This document shows positions 1 to 7,202 of a DNA stretch of 11,682 bases, piece by piece. Position numbers and translations under genes: made by a program. Origin of the DNA: Alphaproteobacteria bacterium. GTDB taxonomy: Bacteria; Pseudomonadota; Alphaproteobacteria; Rhizobiales; Xanthobacteraceae. The stretch lies in NCBI GenBank assembly GCA_005884465.1, contig VAZH01000030.1, positions 1 to 11,682 of the forward strand, given 5' to 3'. The notes beneath the pieces are model-generated. The model did not search any database. It was given only the letters and a program-made list of their open reading frames with translations, and was not told the origin of the DNA. The stretch's first letter is position 1; each line of letters starts with the position of its first letter.

Positions 1-20
1 TCCGAAACCTGCCGCCTTAG

Positions 21-36
21 TGTGAGGTACATCACG
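21..36. promoter_or_regulatory. Possible CRP/FNR-family binding site
   Basis: The sequence reads TGTGA-N6-TCACG, one base off the symmetric CRP-family consensus TGTGA-N6-TCACA. It lies about 200 bp ahead of the outer-membrane protein gene, in a leader where I see no convincing gene. The half-sites are seen directly; binding by a CRP-like protein is inferred. The site could equally serve a gene off the left edge. Confidence 0.3.
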
Positions 37-235
37 CGGTTTCAGGGAGAAGGAAGGCCTTGGGCGGCACCCGCGGGTCGGAACTGCAATCATGTTGCCC
101 TTATAGCACAGCCTGCGGAAATCATGGCCGGAACGGGCGCGAGGAACGTTACGAACTTCCAGCGTGTGCGAGTCTCCCTTACAAAGTGCCTGCAATTTGA
201 TTTTTTGCTGGAATTGAAATTCGGGGGCCCTTTCC

Positions 236-2248
236 ATGAACCTTAGATTGAAAGCACGCGAAGGTCGTTTACTGGCGGGGTTTGCTTTCGCAGTAGCGAT
301 TTCGACGGGCTCTGGGGCATTCGCACAAAACTGCACGGGCAACGTCACGGGTCCTGGCGCATCTGCTTTCGGGCCAGCATTGACCGCCCTTGCGGGGGCC
401 GGGGGATCTGCGGCTGGCTCCTATGCCGCTACCTTGGGAAACATGAGTACCGCTTTCCTGAGCCAGCAAGGCAGCGCTTTTGTCTCGGCGCCGGGCGACC
501 CAAAGCCCAATCAGCCCGGCGGCGGCGTCTGGGTTCGCGGCGTTGGCGGCGAAGTCACCAACAAGTTCAGCTCAAACGTGACAGCTACTCTGACCGCGCC
601 TTTTCCGTTTAGCACCGCTTTCAATACGCAAAGCCAGCTGAATTGCCCCGGTAGTGTTCACAATTCCTTTGCCGGCGCCCAGGTCGGGCAGGACATTGCC
701 CGCCTCAACTGGGGCGGCTGGAATCTGCACTGGGGCACCACCGCTGGCTATTTGTCGTCCCATGCCACCGACAACACCGGTGGCTCGAGTAACTTCGAGG
801 TGCCATTCATCGGCACTTACCTGGTTGCTACCTATGGCCGATTTTTCGCCGACATCATGGTCCGTGAGGAATTCTACAGCGCAAATCTGAACAATCCACT
901 GGTGGGCCTGTTCGGTCAGCAGGTCGGCGCGCAGGGTGTCTCGGTGGCGGTGTCGGGCGGATATAATTTCGCGCTGGCCAATAACTGGTTCATCGAGCCG
1001 TCGGCAGGGTTCATCTGGTCAAGAACGAACGTCGATTCGTTCAATGTCAGCGGCGGCGTCCTTGGGAACGGCATCGTCGCCAACTTCTCGACGGCCCCGA
1101 TCGAGAGTGAGATCGGCCGTCTGAGCCTGCGTGTCGGAACGACGATTTCGTCCGGCTACATGATCTGGCAGCCGTTCGCCTCGGCCAGCGTGTTCCACGA
1201 ATTCGCGGGCAATGTGACCAACACGGCTACATCGCTTCCGAATGGCGCATTCGCCTTTCTCGGCACCTGTCCTTTGTGCATAACCACACCAGTCACGCTT
1301 ACCGGCACCAACAGCACGACACGTGTCGGCACCTACGGCCAATACTCGCTGGGCCTGGCCGCGCAGGTGGCGAACACCGGCTGGCTCGGCTTCGTGCGGG
1401 TCGACTACCGCAATGGCAACAATATCGAAGGCTGGACCGGCAACGGCGGTCTCCGCTATCAGTTTACGCCCGAGACAATCGCTGCCGTCATGCCGACCAA
1501 AGCACCGGTAAGGGCGAGCACGGTGATCCCACCCACTTACTGGACCGGCTTCTATATCGGCGGCTTCGCCGGCGTGGCTTATGGAAAGACCGATATTCGG
1601 TTTGTCGGGGATCCCGGCGCTGCCAGCACCAATCCGTGGGTGTTGGGCGCTCTGGGCGGCGGTACGCTCGGCTACAACTATCAGGTCAACAGCTGGGTCT
1701 TCGGTATAGAAGGCGATGTCGGCGCCGCCAATCTCCACGGGGCCAGAACGTGCGGAACAGACACGGGCAAGGACGTCAATGGCACGCAAGTCAGATTCAG
1801 CCCGGCGTTCTTGAACTGTCAGAACGTGGTGAACTGGATGGCAACGGCTGCGGCCCGCCTTGGATATGCGTGGGACCGGACGCTGTTTTACGTGAAAGCA
1901 GGTGGCGCCTGGGCTGACGACCAAGTCAACGTGAGCTGCATCTTCGGTCCGGTCAATGGAACCTTGGGCGCCGGGAATAGTGCGTGCGTAAATCAGGCGG
2001 TTGCGTTGACGAATGGCTTCAGCACCAGCGGTCATCGTAGCGGCTGGCTGATCGGCTACGGCACCGAGTTCGACCTTGGAGGGAACTGGTCTGCCAAGGC
2101 AGAATACGACTACATCGACTTCGGCTCCCGCACGGCGCTTGCGACCGATGGCATCACCATCTTGAAGGACAGTGGCGCAATCAGCCAGGTCAAGATTGGG
2201 GTGAACTACCGGTTTAGCGGTCCGGCAGCAGTCGTCGCCCGATACTGA
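236..2248 (+). CDS. Outer-membrane protein with two tandem beta-barrel domains (autotransporter-like plus Omp25/31-like)
   Basis: The start is followed by a clear signal peptide: a basic N-terminus, a hydrophobic run and an AFA|Q cleavage site near residue 30. Residues about 96-410 look like an autotransporter-type barrel. It opens with GGGVWVRG at 96, has many alternating aromatic/polar strands, and closes with GNGGLRYQF, ending in the terminal aromatic typical of outer-membrane barrels. A short Pro-rich linker (about 411-434) leads to a second module that opens with YWTGFYIGG at 435, the usual start of Rhizobiales Omp25/Omp31 opacity-type porins. It carries WSAKAEYDYIDFG near 618 and ends with KIGVNYRF at 653-660 plus ten more residues. 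The second module alone would be a normal-sized porin of about 230 residues, so 670 residues is long. No large passenger domain precedes the first barrel. A G-rich stretch just before the ATG may be the ribosome binding site. Role: surface barrel or adhesin; pore function not shown. Confidence 0.85.
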   Translation: MNLRLKAREGRLLAGFAFAVAISTGSGAFAQNCTGNVTGPGASAFGPALTALAGAGGSAAGSYAATLGNMSTAFLSQQGSAFVSAPGDPKPNQPGGGVWVRGVGGEVTNKFSSNVTATLTAPFPFSTAFNTQSQLNCPGSVHNSFAGAQVGQDIARLNWGGWNLHWGTTAGYLSSHATDNTGGSSNFEVPFIGTYLVATYGRFFADIMVREEFYSANLNNPLVGLFGQQVGAQGVSVAVSGGYNFALANNWFIEPSAGFIWSRTNVDSFNVSGGVLGNGIVANFSTAPIESEIGRLSLRVGTTISSGYMIWQPFASASVFHEFAGNVTNTATSLPNGAFAFLGTCPLCITTPVTLTGTNSTTRVGTYGQYSLGLAAQVANTGWLGFVRVDYRNGNNIEGWTGNGGLRYQFTPETIAAVMPTKAPVRASTVIPPTYWTGFYIGGFAGVAYGKTDIRFVGDPGAASTNPWVLGALGGGTLGYNYQVNSWVFGIEGDVGAANLHGARTCGTDTGKDVNGTQVRFSPAFLNCQNVVNWMATAAARLGYAWDRTLFYVKAGGAWADDQVNVSCIFGPVNGTLGAGNSACVNQAVALTNGFSTSGHRSGWLIGYGTEFDLGGNWSAKAEYDYIDFGSRTALATDGITILKDSGAISQVKIGVNYRFSGPAAVVARY

Positions 2249-2302
2249 TTGCCGTTGCTGAGCCCGGCTGGCCGGTCGGATCAGGCATAACTCCGAAGAT
2301 GT

Positions 2303-2338
2303 ATCGGGCGGTCGTCCAAAACGACCGCCCGATTGTTT
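2303..2338 (+). terminator. Intrinsic terminator after the outer-membrane protein gene
   Basis: A perfect 13-bp GC-rich stem (ATCGGGCGGTCGT paired with ACGACCGCCCGAT) encloses the 5-nt loop CCAAA and is followed by a short T-rich tail (TGTTT). It lies 55 bp after the stop codon at 2248 and most likely ends the outer-membrane protein transcript, isolating it from nadK. Confidence 0.85.
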
Positions 2339-2462
2339 AAGGCGTCCGGGTTTGAACCGCATTCTGGATTTGACGCTGGCTGGTCCTGACAACCGCAAGT
2401 TCAAGGACAGGCGCCGACCGGCCGCTGCCCAAAAGTACCGCCCGGTCATCTCGACAAGGATA

Positions 2463-2488
2463 GCCAAGGTCGTATAGACGACCTCGGC
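2463..2488 (+). other. Hairpin in the nadK leader
   Basis: AGGTCGT (2467-2473) pairs with ACGACCT (2478-2484) around an ATAG loop. The stem extends with GCC/GGC beyond one A-C mismatch. It ends about 44 nt before the nadK ATG. No T-run follows, so it is not an obvious terminator; it may be an operator or leader structure. The rest of the 2249-2532 gap holds only the upstream terminator. Confidence 0.45.
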
Positions 2489-2532
2489 GCACCCGATCCT
2501 GCTCTCGCGCCAAATGATGAGCCCGCGATTCC

Positions 2533-3312
2533 ATGACTACGTCCAAGCGATATGACCGGATCGCCTTCGTCGCGAGTGCCGGCGCGGAGGCCCAGCAGGC
2601 GCTTGCCCAGCTGGTCGGGCTCTACGGCAATCACGATCCCACTGAGGCCGATGTCGTGGTGGCGCTCGGCGGCGACGGGTTGATGCTGCAAACGCTGCAC
2701 CAGCACATGCGTTCGGGCAAGCCGATCTACGGCATGCATCGCGGCACTGTCGGCTTTCTGATGAACGAGTTCAGCGCGCAGGATCTGCACGCCCGACTGG
2801 CGGCCGCGCGGGAATCGCTCATCAATCCGCTGTTGATGCGCGCCACCGATGTGCATGGCGCCGTGCATCTTCATCATGCCATCAATGAGGTCTCGCTGTT
2901 TCGCCAGACCCATCAGGCCGCGCGTTTGAAGATCCTGATCGACGAGCGCGAACGCATGGCGGAGCTGATCGCCGATGGCATCATGGTGGCGACGCCTGCC
3001 GGATCGACCGCTTACAATCTCTCGGCGCAGGGGCCGATCCTGCCGATCAATGCCGCACTGCTGGCGTTGACGCCGATCAGCGCGTTCCGCCCGCGCCGCT
3101 GGCGCGGCGCCCTGCTGCCCAACAGCGCCTTTGTCGTCATCGAAGTGCTCGAGGGTGACAAGCGCCCGGTCGCCGCGGTGGCCGATCACGACGAAGCGCG
3201 CGACGTCCGCCGCGTCGAGGTGCTTTCCGACAAGACCATCTCGATGCGGATGCTGTTCGACCCCGGCCATAGCCTGGAAGAGCGCATCCTAAGCGAGCAG
3301 TTCGGCCACTGA
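2533..3312 (+). CDS. nadK: NAD kinase
   Basis: This enzyme phosphorylates NAD to NADP with ATP (or polyphosphate) in the cytoplasm and is the only known route to NADP. The 259 residues match the short alphaproteobacterial form of the family. Visible signatures are the GGDG nucleotide-binding motif at residues 46-49 (preceded by the hydrophobic VVVAL strand), the NE motif at 118-119, and the conserved [16 protein letters not shown] block at 154-169 that forms the NAD-binding and self-association region. The gene stands between the terminator at 2303-2338 and the response regulator, with 92 bp before the latter, so it may be monocistronic. The ATG at 2533 gives a typical N-terminus; no strong Shine-Dalgarno is seen ahead of it. 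An antisense open frame of 274 codons covers it and is a GC-skew shadow. Confidence 0.95.
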   Translation: MTTSKRYDRIAFVASAGAEAQQALAQLVGLYGNHDPTEADVVVALGGDGLMLQTLHQHMRSGKPIYGMHRGTVGFLMNEFSAQDLHARLAAARESLINPLLMRATDVHGAVHLHHAINEVSLFRQTHQAARLKILIDERERMAELIADGIMVATPAGSTAYNLSAQGPILPINAALLALTPISAFRPRRWRGALLPNSAFVVIEVLEGDKRPVAAVADHDEARDVRRVEVLSDKTISMRMLFDPGHSLEERILSEQFGH

Positions 3313-3335
3313 TCCGCCCCCGCTCCGCAACCATT

Positions 3336-3364
3336 CGTTAACCGGCGCCGCGATATGGTTAACG
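3336..3364. promoter_or_regulatory. Paired GTTAAC motifs ahead of the response regulator gene
   Basis: CGTTAACC (3336-3343) and GGTTAACG (3357-3364) form an inverted pair whose centres are 21 bp apart, about two helical turns, 41 bp before the response regulator ATG. TTAACC is the half-site of the cell-cycle regulator CtrA, but the gap between the TTAA cores is 17 bp rather than the canonical 7. Regulation by CtrA or another dimeric protein is inferred only. Confidence 0.35.
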
Positions 3365-3404
3365 GCGGTATACCGTTTCACCGGTATGCCCTCGGGGTCG
3401 GGCC

Positions 3405-3950
3405 ATGTTCCGCATCGATTTCAACAAGCTGCGATTTCTTGTCTGCGACGACAATCCGCATATGCGCCGCATTTTGCGGACGCTGCTGCATTCGTTCGGC
3501 GTCCGCGAGGTCTACGAATCCGAAGACGGCGCGACCGCGCTCGAAATGTACAGCCACTACGTTCCGGATATCGTCATCACCGACTGGTCGATGCCGATTT
3601 TCGATGGCCTCGAGCTCGCGCAGATGATCCGGCAGCCGGAATCAAAGGGCAATCCCTACGCTCCCATCATCATGTTGACCGGCCATTCCGAGAAGCGGCG
3701 CGTCACGGTGGCGCGCGACGCCGGCGTGACCGAATTCCTGGCAAAGCCGATCTCGGCCAAGGGGCTTTATCAGCGCATCCTGAACGTCGTCGCCAATCCG
3801 CGCCCGTTCATCAAGACCAAGACCTATTTCGGCCCGGACCGCCGGCGCAATACCAACAACGCCTATATCGGCCCCGAGCGCCGCGTTGGCGGCGAGGTGG
3901 AAGTCATGCAACAGCCGTCGCTGCTCGACAAGGCGCGCTCGGCGGTCTAG
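3405..3950 (+). CDS. Single-domain CheY-like response regulator with GP(D/E)RR tail
   Basis: This is a cytoplasmic phospho-signalling protein. Residues about 9-130 are a complete receiver domain: acidic pair D15-D16, phospho-acceptor D60 in DIVITDW, switch residue T92 in IIMLTGHSE, and K114 in LAKPIS. All catalytic positions are intact. There is no DNA-binding or enzymatic output domain. Instead a tail of about 50 residues carries two similar arginine-rich motifs, GPDRR (143-147) and GPERR (156-160), 13 residues apart, a pattern common in rhizobial single-domain receivers. The Hpt gene follows after 21 nt and is surely co-transcribed, so the pair likely exchanges phosphoryl groups. No histidine kinase is encoded here, so the phosphate source must lie elsewhere. 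Target unknown; the nearby transglycosylase with its CtrA box hints at motility or the cell cycle. Confidence 0.9.
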   Translation: MFRIDFNKLRFLVCDDNPHMRRILRTLLHSFGVREVYESEDGATALEMYSHYVPDIVITDWSMPIFDGLELAQMIRQPESKGNPYAPIIMLTGHSEKRRVTVARDAGVTEFLAKPISAKGLYQRILNVVANPRPFIKTKTYFGPDRRRNTNNAYIGPERRVGGEVEVMQQPSLLDKARSAV

Positions 3951-3971
3951 CGCCGGCCTGGAGAGACCATC

Positions 3972-4550
3972 ATGACGAAGCAAAAGCCGGGGACGATAGA
4001 GGTCAAGTCATTTGGCGATCACCACGTGATCACGCAGCCCAATCCCCTGCGCAAGGTATTGCTGCGCGTTCCCGAATCCGACCTCGACGATCCCGTCGGA
4101 CGCGCGGAAAAGGCGCTCGCCGGACTGTCCGGCGAATTCAAGAACTGGATGGCGATCGAGGCCGACCGGCTCTCGGCGGCGCATGTGGTCGTTCTCCGCA
4201 ACGGCTTCACCACCGACAACCGCGAAGAGCTGTTTCGCGCCGCCCATGACATCAAGGGCGACGCCGCCACTTTTGGGTACCCCTCCGCTGGCGCTGCCGC
4301 CGAGAGCCTGTGCAGGATCATCGAACACGCGCCCGATCTCGACAAGGTGCCGTCGGAGCTGATCGCGCATCATATCAATGCGATCCAGGCCATCGTGCGC
4401 GAGCGCACCAAGCTCGACACCGTCAGCACGGCCAGCGAATTGAGCCGACAGCTGCGCGGAGTGGCGGACGAATATCTCACTTACGCCAATCGCGACCGTC
4501 CCGAGCACCTCGAAGCAATCCTGGCGCCCAGCATCGCACCGGGGGAATGA
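3972..4550 (+). CDS. Hpt-domain histidine phosphotransfer protein
   Basis: The 192 residues have a central alpha-helical Hpt domain. The phospho-accepting histidine is H92 in AAHDIKGDAATFG, the HxxKG signature, with K95 and G96 as expected; helices around it span about 40-145. Such proteins shuttle phosphate between receiver domains in multistep relays. The N-terminal 40 residues and the C-terminal 45 are not recognisable domains. A good Shine-Dalgarno (GGAGAG) sits six bases before the ATG, supporting this start. The gene is second in a two-gene unit with the receiver protein and converges on the DUF2336 gene, with a repeat element in between. Partner kinase not in the window. Family assignment is secure; the pathway is inferred. 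Confidence 0.88.
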   Translation: MTKQKPGTIEVKSFGDHHVITQPNPLRKVLLRVPESDLDDPVGRAEKALAGLSGEFKNWMAIEADRLSAAHVVVLRNGFTTDNREELFRAAHDIKGDAATFGYPSAGAAAESLCRIIEHAPDLDKVPSELIAHHINAIQAIVRERTKLDTVSTASELSRQLRGVADEYLTYANRDRPEHLEAILAPSIAPGE

Positions 4551-4568
4551 GGAAAAGTCTCTCAGCAT

Positions 4569-4694
4569 GTCGCCCCCGCGAACGTGGGGACGCATAATCA
4601 CAGCCGGTCGTTGTTGCGACGAGACCTCAGGGTAACTAACGCTTCCCGGATCATCACCGACACGGCATATGGGTCCGCTTTCGCGGAGACGACG
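4569..4694. repeat. Dispersed intergenic repeat element with hairpin ends
   Basis: The left end holds an imperfect hairpin (CCCC G CGAACG T GGGG, 4574-4589). The right end holds TCCGC-TTTC-GCGGA (4674-4687) followed by GACGACG. The two ends (GTCGCCCCCGCGAACG and GGGTCCGCTTTCGCGGAGAC) resemble an intergenic repeat I recall from Bradyrhizobium genomes, usually flanked by TGTCGCCCC and GGGACGAC ends. It fills nearly all of the gap between the converging Hpt and DUF2336 genes and may serve as a terminator for both. The family assignment comes from memory and has not been searched. Confidence 0.6.
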
Positions 4695-4710
4695 TTGATA
4701 ATTTTGGAAG

Positions 4711-5886
4711 TCAAGCCGCGATCAGTTCATATCGGATTGGGGCAATCGCCTGTTCAGCAATCAGCTCGCTGCAGAACATGCGGGCTTCCTCCCGCGCCGA
4801 CTCGGTCGCAAACCGTCGCAGCAGGATCAATAGCGGCTCCGCGGCTTGCCGGTCTGTCTCGCAATGCGTGAGCACGCGTTCGACCATCCGGCGCCGCAAT
4901 CTGGCCGCGCCCGCGACGGTGTCGACATAGCCGGTTTCCTGGCTGGCTTCGAGCGCCACCTTGAACGCGGCAAACGTCGATTCCGGCAATCCGGCGCGTA
5001 TCAGCAGCGCCCGCAGGCTCGCGCCACCGCGCTCATGCAGCAGCGCGGAGACGCGGGCTTGCGGCAGGTCAGACAATTCCGACAACGCGTGATCGAACAG
5101 TTCGAGATTGTTCGACAGTAATGCGCGCAGGATCAGCCCGGCGGTAAGCTGGCCGGTGGCGCGAAGATGCCGCACCAGGCCGCGCATGTCGTGGCCGCGC
5201 GAACGCGCCGCGATATTCATGGTCGAGCGGTCGCGCGCCTCGCTGGCGATCCGCCCCACCCGATCGGCGCTGATCCAGTTCCGTGCGAGAACGAACTGCG
5301 CCAGCGTGTCCGACAGCTTGGCGACCAGCGCGGCCCGCGTCGCGGCGGGCAGGTCGTCCAGCACCAGCATCGATTCCCGGATCGCGGCCAGATGGCCGTG
5401 GCGTTCGACGATGCGGTCCCATGAAAACGGCGCAAGTTCGGCATGGGCATTTTCGATCAGCTCGAGCGCCGCCGCGGGCGTGCCGACTTCGGCGATCGCG
5501 GCGCAGACGGAAGCCGGCAGCTTGACGCGCCTGGCGATGGCGCATTGCATCTCGCAATTGCCGGTCGCGACGATGTCGACGAGGTCGGCGTCGATCAGAA
5601 GCGGTGAATGCTCGAGGATCGGAAGCGCGATCGACGGCTGATCGAGCGACAGCGCCTGGACGATGGCCGCGGGCGCTTCCGCGCTGCGCGCAAACACCTC
5701 GGCCATGGCCTGGCGCACCAGTGGAGATGCATCGTCGAGCATCATCAACAGCGCGCCTTCGGCGGCGGCGCGATCGTCTTCCGTAAGATCCGAAATCAGC
5801 CAGGCCCGCGCCAGCGCTCGCGTTGCCTCTGCCCGCTCGCCTGCCGGAGCGGTCCTGATCCAACTGATGAACTGCCGAACGATCAT
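4711..5886 (-). CDS. DUF2336 family alpha-helical protein
   Basis: The 391-residue, almost entirely alpha-helical, alanine-rich protein matches my memory of the DUF2336 (PF10098) family of alphaproteobacteria. It consists of HEAT-like helix pairs such as DDASPLVRQAMAEVFARS (about 51-68) and LDQPSIALPILEHSPLL (about 81-97), in the style of the leucine-rich repeat variant proteins. No signal peptide, membrane segment or catalytic motif is seen, so it is probably a cytoplasmic scaffold or binding protein. The ribosome binding site is weak (AGGG very near the ATG). It converges with the receiver/Hpt pair, and members of this family are often found near signalling or motility genes, but a functional link is only inferred. 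The next gene upstream on the strand is the lytic transglycosylase, separated by a 251-bp gap with a repeat and a dyad. Confidence 0.75.
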   Translation of the reverse strand: MIVRQFISWIRTAPAGERAEATRALARAWLISDLTEDDRAAAEGALLMMLDDASPLVRQAMAEVFARSAEAPAAIVQALSLDQPSIALPILEHSPLLIDADLVDIVATGNCEMQCAIARRVKLPASVCAAIAEVGTPAAALELIENAHAELAPFSWDRIVERHGHLAAIRESMLVLDDLPAATRAALVAKLSDTLAQFVLARNWISADRVGRIASEARDRSTMNIAARSRGHDMRGLVRHLRATGQLTAGLILRALLSNNLELFDHALSELSDLPQARVSALLHERGGASLRALLIRAGLPESTFAAFKVALEASQETGYVDTVAGAARLRRRMVERVLTHCETDRQAAEPLLILLRRFATESAREEARMFCSELIAEQAIAPIRYELIAA

Positions 5887-5956
5887 TGCCCTGCCGGCTT
5901 ACGCAACGTGAGATGACATCATGACTCGATGCCAGTGCAACAGAAAATAAACCACG

Positions 5957-5975
5957 ACGCTTAATAAAGCGTTCA
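5957..5975. promoter_or_regulatory. Dyad and degenerate CtrA-like box upstream of the DUF2336 gene
   Basis: The 16-nt dyad ACGCTT-AATA-AAGCGT (5957-5972) overlaps TTAA-N7-TTCA (5961-5975), which is one base off the CtrA consensus TTAA-N7-TTAA. It lies about 70-90 bp before the DUF2336 start in an AT-rich patch, a sensible place for a promoter or operator. Which protein binds it, if any, is unknown. Confidence 0.35.
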
Positions 5976-6030
5976 CCATAAACGGCTGGTTCTATTGACG
6001 TTTGGTTAAGGATAGGAGGCTGGACAAGCC

Positions 6031-6130
6031 CAAAGGGTCCTGATCCTGAGGAGCCGCGTCTCCGTGCGGCGTCTCGAAGGATGGCGGCAATCTCATGGTT
6101 CGAGACGGCGCAAGCGCGCCTGCTCAACAT
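6031..6130. repeat. Dispersed intergenic repeat with inverted CGTCTCGAA arms
   Basis: CGTCTCGAA (6070-6078) is mirrored by TTCGAGACG (6099-6107). Outside these arms are CCTGAGGAGCCGCG on the left and GCGCGCCTGCTCAACATGA on the right, which are also roughly complementary. The pattern (CTGAGGAGC ... GTCTCGAAGGATG ... CATGGTTCGAGAC) is one I recognise as a frequent intergenic repeat of Bradyrhizobium and Rhodopseudomonas. It starts just after the transglycosylase stop in transcript order and could fold into a long hairpin at that mRNA end. Family identity is from memory. Confidence 0.65.
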
Positions 6131-6137
6131 GAAGAAC

Positions 6138-7175
6138 TTAGCTGCTGAACGTGCCGGTGCGGTCGCTGAAGAGATCGAACGGTTGCGGCGCGCGAACGGT
6201 CGGCGTGCGCGACGAAGGATTGTCCCACAATTCGCGAACCGTCGAAGAGACCGGCTGAGATCGTTCGCCGGCCTGAAACAGCGAGCGGAAGATCGGATCG
6301 GTCGGCGGCAAGGCATTGGTCGCGCTCGACGCGAATGCCATCTTGACCGGCGCGACGGAGCGATCCTCCGGGAAAGCCGAGAGATAGGCGGCATTGTCGA
6401 TCGGCTGGGTCGCCGGTGCGGCACTCGCGAACGTCACACGTGTCGGCGTGTCGCCGACCGCCGCCATGGCCGTGCGCGTCGCCTGTGAACTGGCGGCGCC
6501 AGCGTAACGCGAGCTCAACACCGAATAGACTTCGGAGACGCTGCGCGCGCGTCCAGAGCGGTCGAAGAAGATCGAACGGTTCGCCGCAGCGGCGTTCGGA
6601 AACAGCCGAGCGGCGGAGGCATTCGGATTGTCCTCGGCATTCGAGATCAGCCTGGCCGCGCCGCCGACGCCCATGAAGTGCGCCATATAGAGTTCGCCGT
6701 CAGTCGGACGCCGGCCGATCTTGCCGGTAAGCCTGAAGCTGTTGGACTGGGTCAGAACGGCCGCCATCGACGAGGCGGCGTCGGGATCGTCGCGCAGCTT
6801 CATGATGGCGCTTCGCGCGGCGGGATCGCGGACGGAGTAACTGCCTGAGGGCGATTTGCTGATGGCGTCGGCGTATTTGCCGTAGCCGAGTTGCGCGCCG
6901 GCCTCTTTCACGGTGCCGAGCCAGGTCTGGTCGATGAATTGATAGAGCCCACGCGCCGACGAGGTCGAGGCGGCTGCCTTCGGATTGAAATTGGATTCCA
7001 TCTTCGCGGTGGCGAGCAGATATTCGAAGCTGATACCGGTGGTGTTGGCGGCCTGCTTGATCGCGCCGGCGATCCGCACCCGCGAGGGGTCGACACCTGC
7101 CGTTGCCGTGGCGTTTGAAATGTCGACCGACATATGTTGGTGCCCCGCGCCTCGCGAAACGCCCGCCCCGTTCAT
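6138..7175 (-). CDS. SLT-type lytic transglycosylase domain protein
   Basis: This protein should cleave peptidoglycan glycan strands, as in flagellar or secretion-linked transglycosylases. The SLT core lies at about 36-110: the catalytic glutamate is E60 in ATAKMESNFNP, followed by ARGLYQFIDQTW at 74-85, the conserved GLYQF-type segment. A helical region with ELYMAHFMGVGGAARL (161-176) completes the domain. The C-terminal 120 residues are low-complexity, Ala/Pro/Ser-rich and not recognisable. No signal peptide is visible with either start, which is odd for a wall enzyme and suggests export through another route, perhaps the flagellar apparatus. The ATG at 7175 has AGGG about 10 nt upstream; the ATG at 7133 (MSVDIS) has GGGG at usual spacing and could be the true start. 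A CtrA box lies just upstream. hisI is the preceding gene on the strand. Confidence 0.85.
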   Translation of the reverse strand: MNGAGVSRGAGHQHMSVDISNATATAGVDPSRVRIAGAIKQAANTTGISFEYLLATAKMESNFNPKAAASTSSARGLYQFIDQTWLGTVKEAGAQLGYGKYADAISKSPSGSYSVRDPAARSAIMKLRDDPDAASSMAAVLTQSNSFRLTGKIGRRPTDGELYMAHFMGVGGAARLISNAEDNPNASAARLFPNAAAANRSIFFDRSGRARSVSEVYSVLSSRYAGAASSQATRTAMAAVGDTPTRVTFASAAPATQPIDNAAYLSAFPEDRSVAPVKMAFASSATNALPPTDPIFRSLFQAGERSQPVSSTVRELWDNPSSRTPTVRAPQPFDLFSDRTGTFSS

Positions 7176-7202
7176 ACCGCCATTACCCTGCGGCGATTAT
7201 GG

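Noticed and set aside
22..246. 74-codon open frame ahead of the outer-membrane protein
   Set aside because: It has no domain and no good ribosome binding site, overlaps the real start by 11 bases and looks like leader DNA.
1019..2467. 482-codon open frame antisense to the outer-membrane protein gene
   Set aside because: It lies opposite a clear barrel protein, has no recognisable domain and contains Arg/Ala/Gly-rich shadow composition; it also runs through the intrinsic terminator.
2446..3270. 274-codon open frame antisense to nadK
   Set aside because: nadK motifs on the plus strand are unambiguous; the antisense frame is a GC-skew artefact.
3386..4249. 287-codon open frame on the plus strand spanning the receiver and Hpt genes
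   Set aside because: It is the shifted frame of two well-supported genes and is Arg/Pro/His-rich with no domain.
5069..6424. 451-codon minus-strand frame across the DUF2336 and transglycosylase genes
   Set aside because: It is a frame-shifted shadow of both, very Arg-rich, and crosses the intergenic repeat.
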